This document shows, piece after piece, positions 60,741-64,000 of a stretch of DNA of 64,000 bases; the first letter of the stretch is position 1; every line of letters begins with the position of its first letter. This DNA is from Actinoallomurus bryophytorum. GTDB taxonomy: Bacteria > Actinomycetota > Actinomycetes > Streptosporangiales > Streptosporangiaceae. A program made the translations under genes and the position numbers. The DNA lies in NCBI RefSeq assembly GCF_006716425.1, contig NZ_VFOZ01000001.1:5084001-5148000 (forward strand), given 5' to 3'. The notes under the pieces were generated by a model, which saw only the letters and a list, made by a program, of their open reading frames with translations, was not told the DNA's origin and searched no databases.

Positions 60741-61967
60741 TCAGCCGCCCTCGATGACGTACGCGGGCGTGAAGCTCACCGGCAGCACTGACAGGCCGCG
60801 GACGTGGAGGGCGGGCCGCCATTCGAGCTCGTCCTCCGGAACCGCGAGGCGCAGGTCCGGGAGCCGGTCGAGCAGCACCTCGATGGCCGTATGCGCGATG
60901 ACCTCGGCGAGTTCCGGTGCCGGGTGGGGGCATCCGTGGTCGCCGGTGCCGAACGCGAGGTGGGCGTGGTTCCCGCCCGAGTCACCGTGGACGGCGGGCC
61001 GTACCCGCGGGTCGGCGTTGGCGCCGGCCAGCCCGACGATCATCACGTCGCCGGCCCGGATGCTCTGGCCGCCGAGCTCGGTGTCACCGGTCGCCCAGCG
61101 GCCCGGGGTGGCCTTCACCGGCGTGTCCTCCCACAGCACCTCGTTCAGCGCCTGACCGACGCTGCGGCGGCCGCCCGAGAGGGTCAGCGCGAAGCGGTCG
61201 TCGGTCAGCATGAGACGCAGCGTGTTGCCGATCCAGTTGGCGGTGTTCTCCTGGCTGCCGGAGATCACCACGAGGATGTCCTGGATCAGCTCCTCGTCGG
61301 TGACTCCGGTCGCGTAGCCGAGCAGGCGGGACAGGACGTCACGCCCCGGCCGCGCGCGCTTGGTCTCGATGAGACTCGTCATCACCGCCATGAACCGGAC
61401 GTACGCGTCGAGGGCATCCTCGCGGCCGTCACTCATCGTCTTCATGTCCTGGGCGACGCCCATCAGCTCGGAGTCGGGCAGCCCGAGCATGCCGCCCATG
61501 ACGAGCACCGGCATCCGGTACGCGTACTGCTCCATGAGCTCGACCTCACCGGCGGGGGCGAAGGAGTCGATCAGCCGGTCGGCGAACCGCTCGCAGTCGG
61601 CCCGCAGCCCGAACTGGTCCACCTCGCCGAGCGCGGCGGCGACCGCGCCGGCGCGGCGCGCGTGCACCTGCCCGTCCAGGAACATCAGCATGCCGGGCGT
61701 GTAACCCACGGCCTGCGGTGGCACGTACTCCGCGCCGTGGCAGCGGTACGGGTCACGGGCGAACAACTGCCCGTCGGAGAGGACGCGCTGCGCCTCGCGG
61801 TAGCCGACGACCAGCCACGCGGGGTCGCCGCTTTCGAGCAGGACCGGCACGACCGGCCCGTGGTCGCGCCGCATCTCACGGAACAGCGCCTCGGTGTCGG
61901 CCTCGAAGCGCTGCCCGTACAGCGGCACCGCGCCGGAATGTGCGCCTTCGGTCTCCGGCGCGGTCAC
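60741..61967 (-). CDS. Second ExxR-lacking cytochrome P450, paralogue in opposite orientation
   Basis: The 408-aa product starts at GTG 61967 (VTAPETEGAHSG), inside the overlap with a leader ORF; an in-frame longer start at 62069-62072 (MAHGAAENAG) is an alternative. It has HGCPHPAPELAEV with heme Cys (codon 60930-60932) and again EVLW in place of ExxR (61131-61142). The I-helix reads ISGSQENTANWIG. It shares long identical stretches with the first P450, including NTLRLMLTDDRFAL and SGGRRSVGQALNEVLWE, and faces it tail to tail with 35 bp between stops. Confidence 0.9.
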   Translation of the reverse strand: MTAPETEGAHSGAVPLYGQRFEADTEALFREMRRDHGPVVPVLLESGDPAWLVVGYREAQRVLSDGQLFARDPYRCHGAEYVPPQAVGYTPGMLMFLDGQVHARRAGAVAAALGEVDQFGLRADCERFADRLIDSFAPAGEVELMEQYAYRMPVLVMGGMLGLPDSELMGVAQDMKTMSDGREDALDAYVRFMAVMTSLIETKRARPGRDVLSRLLGYATGVTDEELIQDILVVISGSQENTANWIGNTLRLMLTDDRFALTLSGGRRSVGQALNEVLWEDTPVKATPGRWATGDTELGGQSIRAGDVMIVGLAGANADPRVRPAVHGDSGGNHAHLAFGTGDHGCPHPAPELAEVIAHTAIEVLLDRLPDLRLAVPEDELEWRPALHVRGLSVLPVSFTPAYVIEGG

Positions 61968-62062
61968 GAGGCGCTCTTCTCGGCACTGGGCCGCGCGTAC
62001 GACGGTGCGTTCGTCATCGCGCGCTCCGCGAATCGCATAACCGGCGTTTTCCGCTGCTCCAT
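61964..62062 (-). CDS. 32-codon ORF overlapping the second P450 start
   Basis: ATG 62062 is at the same distance from the ATCACGGGTGAT element as the first P450 ATG is from its own. It encodes 32 residues beginning MEQRKTPVMRFAERAM and ends in TGA at 61964-61966, overlapping the P450 GTG (GTGA). This suggests translational coupling. Alternatively the region is the N-terminus of a longer P450 in another frame. Confidence 0.4.
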   Translation of the reverse strand: MEQRKTPVMRFAERAMTNAPSYARPSAEKSAS

Positions 62063-62067
62063 GTGCC

Positions 62068-62079
62068 ATCACCCGTGAT
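62068..62079. promoter_or_regulatory. ATCACGGGTGAT element, copy 3, at the second P450 start
   Basis: On the minus strand ATCACGGGTGAT is exact and is followed by GGCACATG, placing an ATG at the same distance as in copies 1 and 2. Confidence 0.65.
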
Positions 62080-62314
62080 ATCGCTCGATTCGAGACGGGA
62101 CCGGCCGCCCGTAGGATGGGGATCTTAGACCCGGATCCGTCATGTCGGCCATGCTGTCCCGCGCTGACCGTCGTTCTGACGAAATGTCCGGGTGGTTGCT
62201 AATCGCGCCGCCGCACCACGAGCGCGCCCTGCGGCACACGGGCGGGCACGCCGGCGGCCGGAGTTGAGCACTATTGCTCATGTGCGGATGGCCGTAGGAG
62301 GTGACGATGACGGC

Positions 62315-62602
62315 ATGAGCACAACGGTCAAGTCAAGCACCACCCCCGCATTCCTCGTCCAGGCGGCCATCTCGTTCGGCGTGTCATTGGCGGCCTGCGT
62401 GATCGGCATCGCCTATCTGCCGGTCGGCGGATGGATACGTGCCTTTCTCGGGCTCGCCCTGCTGTACGCGGTGACCTCCACGTTCACGCTTGCCAAATGC
62501 GTGCGAGACCGGCAGGAAGAGGCCACCGTCTCCGGGCGTGTGGACCAGGCGCGCCTGGACAAGCTGCTGGCCGAACACGATCCGTTCAGGGTCGACACGT
62601 GA
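62315..62602 (+). CDS. YiaA/YiaB-like inner-membrane protein
   Basis: A 95-aa protein with two membrane helices (FLVQAAISFGVSLAACVIGIAYLPV; WIRAFLGLALLYAVTSTFTLA) and the family tail KCVRDRQEEATVSGRVDQARLDKLLAEHDPF. YiaAB proteins are of unknown function. The AGGAGG at 62296-62301 lies 13 nt before this ATG but only 5 nt before ATG 62307, which opens a three-codon ORF (ATG ACG GCA TGA) overlapping the true start. Upstream in-frame ATG 62288 is another candidate. Confidence 0.85.
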   Translation: MSTTVKSSTTPAFLVQAAISFGVSLAACVIGIAYLPVGGWIRAFLGLALLYAVTSTFTLAKCVRDRQEEATVSGRVDQARLDKLLAEHDPFRVDT

Positions 62603-62668
62603 TTCGCGGCCGCCCGGGCGAGTGCCGGACCGCGACGGGGGAATCAACGCTCTCGCGCGTGGTGGGCA

Positions 62669-63787
62669 ATGGCCTTTACTGTCACAACCGTGGTGGAGCA
62701 GATGTGGCGGGCGGTCGGGGTATTCCGCCTTGTGACCCTCGTCTACGCCGGAGTACTGATCTTCGGGAACTACGGGCGGTACGCACATCCCGCGGGCGGG
62801 ATTCTTGTTCTCGGAATCATGGCCGGCTGGTCCGCGACGACGACGGTCGCCTACGCGCGGTCCCCGGAGCGAAGAGCCTGGCTCGCCGCCGCCGATGTGG
62901 TGGTCGCGGTCTTAATCGTCATCGGCACCCGCTGGGTCGAGACGGCCGCGCGGATCGACCACGGTGCGGCCACTCTGCCGGTCTCCTGGGCGGCGGCCTC
63001 GGTGCTGGCATGCGCCGTCGCGGGCGGACCGTGGGCAGGGCTGGCCGGAGCGGCCGCGGTCTCGGCCGCGGACGTGCTCGAGCGCCGGGCACTGCCGCAG
63101 AACACGTTCAACGGGATCGTGCTGCTCCTGATCGCCGGGATCGTCGGCGGCCATGTCGTACGCCTCGTGCTCCGCGCGGAGACCGCCGCGGATCGCGCCG
63201 TCCGGCTGGAGGCGGCAACGGCGGAACGGGAGCGGCTCGCCCGCGACATCCACGACTCGGTCCTGCAGGTTCTGGCGTTGGTCGGCATGCGGGGCCGGGA
63301 ACTCGGCGGTGAGGCCGCCGACCTCGCCAGGCTGGCCGCCGAACAGGAGAAGGCGCTCCGATCGCTGGTGACGGGGGCGCCGTCGCCCGGTCGCGACGGG
63401 CAGGTGGACCTGCGGACGTTGCTGGAGCCCCTTGCCGGCGGGCGGATCACGGTCTCCTGTCCGGGGGACGCGGTGTGGCTCCCGTACGCCACCGCGGAGG
63501 CACTGGCGGCCGCGGCCGGCGAGGCGCTCGGCAACGCGCGCCGCCACGCGGGCGTGGACGCCCGGGCCTGGGTGCTGCTGGAGGACGAGGGCGGAGCGGT
63601 CACCGTGACCGTACGCGACGACGGCACGGGGTTCGCGGCGAGCAGGCTCGCGCAGGCGGTCGAGGCCGGCCGCATCGGGGTCGCCCAGTCGATCGTCGGC
63701 CGGATCCATGAGGTGGGCGGGGAGGCCGATGTGATCTCCACGCCGGGAAAAGGGACCGAGGTGGGGCTTCGTGTGCCGCGCGACTGA
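62669..63787 (+). CDS. MacS-type sensor histidine kinase
   Basis: The 372-aa kinase has five or six membrane helices in the first 165 residues (DUF5931-like; MWRAVGVFRLVTLVYAGVLIFGNYGR), H-box ERLARDIHDSVLQVLALVG and an HATPase_c domain (GEALGNARRHAGVDARAWVL ... VRDDGTGF). The G-box segment RIGVAQSIVGRIHEVGG is typical of MacS-like kinases. It overlaps the following response-regulator gene by 17 bp. Confidence 0.9.
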   Translation: MAFTVTTVVEQMWRAVGVFRLVTLVYAGVLIFGNYGRYAHPAGGILVLGIMAGWSATTTVAYARSPERRAWLAAADVVVAVLIVIGTRWVETAARIDHGAATLPVSWAAASVLACAVAGGPWAGLAGAAAVSAADVLERRALPQNTFNGIVLLLIAGIVGGHVVRLVLRAETAADRAVRLEAATAERERLARDIHDSVLQVLALVGMRGRELGGEAADLARLAAEQEKALRSLVTGAPSPGRDGQVDLRTLLEPLAGGRITVSCPGDAVWLPYATAEALAAAAGEALGNARRHAGVDARAWVLLEDEGGAVTVTVRDDGTGFAASRLAQAVEAGRIGVAQSIVGRIHEVGGEADVISTPGKGTEVGLRVPRD

Positions 63788-64000
63788 CGAGCCGCCGCGG
63801 GTGCTCGTCGTCGACGACCATCCGATCTGGCGCGATGGCCTCGCCGAGAAACTGGCGGAGCGGGGCTTCACCCTTGCGGGCACCGCCGCCGATGGAGCGC
63901 AGGCGCTGCGGCTCGTCCGCGCGACCCGTCCGGACGTCGTACTGCTCGACCTCCAGCTGCCCGACATGCCCGGCGCCGAGGTCACCCGCCGGCTGCTGGC
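63771..64000 (+). CDS. NarL-type response regulator, 3' end outside window
   Basis: An open frame from GTG 63771 to the window end encodes a receiver domain: VLVVDDHPIWRDGLAEKLAERGFTLAG, then phospho-Asp in DVVLLDLQLPDMPGAEVTRRLL. It partners the preceding kinase (MacR-like). Only the first 76 residues are visible, so the output domain is inferred from the kinase type. Confidence 0.9.
   Translation, partial: MCRATDEPPRVLVVDDHPIWRDGLAEKLAERGFTLAGTAADGAQALRLVRATRPDVVLLDLQLPDMPGAEVTRRLL

Noticed and set aside
1-64000. CRISPR arrays, tRNA or rRNA genes, insertion sequences
   Set aside because: I saw no regularly spaced repeats, cloverleaf-like stretches or transposase motifs; small RNA genes cannot be excluded by eye.

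Overview
This is a high-GC (about 70%) actinomycete chromosome segment. The evidence is strong codon-position GC bias, a GAF-type sensor kinase and MacS-type kinase repertoire, leaderless regulator genes, a Rv2578c-type radical SAM protein and above all a complete 'conservon' (sensor-like ATPase, roadblock protein, DUF742 protein, small GTPase, cytochrome P450). A Streptosporangiales/Thermomonosporaceae-like or Streptomyces-like host is my inference; nothing in the window fixes the genus. I saw no rRNA, tRNA, CRISPR array, insertion sequence or prophage.

Layout. 0-4 kb: 3' part of a very large AAA 'DNA repair ATPase'. 4-5.1 kb: a WXG-like membrane-associated hypothetical. 5.2-10.1 kb: a five-gene branched-chain-amino-acid-type ABC importer operon (livG-livF-livH-livM-binding protein order, minus strand) ending at a long hairpin and headed by a perfect TetR-type operator. 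10.1-10.85 kb: gene-poor, with three 11-bp tandem repeats. 10.85-17 kb: DUF805 protein, a three-gene ABC-2 exporter and a divergent OmpR/HisKA two-component pair with 11-bp-phased repeats between them. 17-20.2 kb: nitrilase plus APC permease facing a GntR regulator. 20.2-21.2 kb: low-GC membrane gene and a frameshifted remnant. 21.2-25.5 kb: TMEM175-like channel, TetR, MFS exporter, flavin/F420 (PPOX-fold) enzyme, small membrane protein and MarR, with several palindromic operators.

25.5-33.6 kb: GAF histidine kinase, SDR, a sigma-like/transmembrane fusion, a decayed secreted-domain gene, a TPR regulator and a LysR. 33.7-38 kb: Ada-like Cys motif protein, radical SAM protein, MmyB-type XRE regulator and a berberine-bridge-like FAD oxidase. 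38-42.5 kb: secreted M14 carboxypeptidase and a LarA-like racemase with a coupled leader ORF. 42.9-49.4 kb: a second GAF histidine kinase, an AAA/TPR regulator, an alpha/beta hydrolase and an M20 amidohydrolase. 49.4-53.6 kb: a frameshifted MMPL transporter divergent from a NarL-type two-component pair. 53.6-55.3 kb: secreted multidomain protein. 55.3-56.4 kb: gene-poor.

56.4-62 kb is the most interesting block: the conservon followed by two convergent paralogous P450s, both with EVLW where the K-helix ExxR should be. A 12-bp palindrome (ATCACGGGTGAT or one mismatch) recurs at the start of both P450 genes and again upstream of the conservon. 62.3-64 kb: YiaA/B-like protein, MacS-type kinase and the start of its response regulator, which runs off the window.
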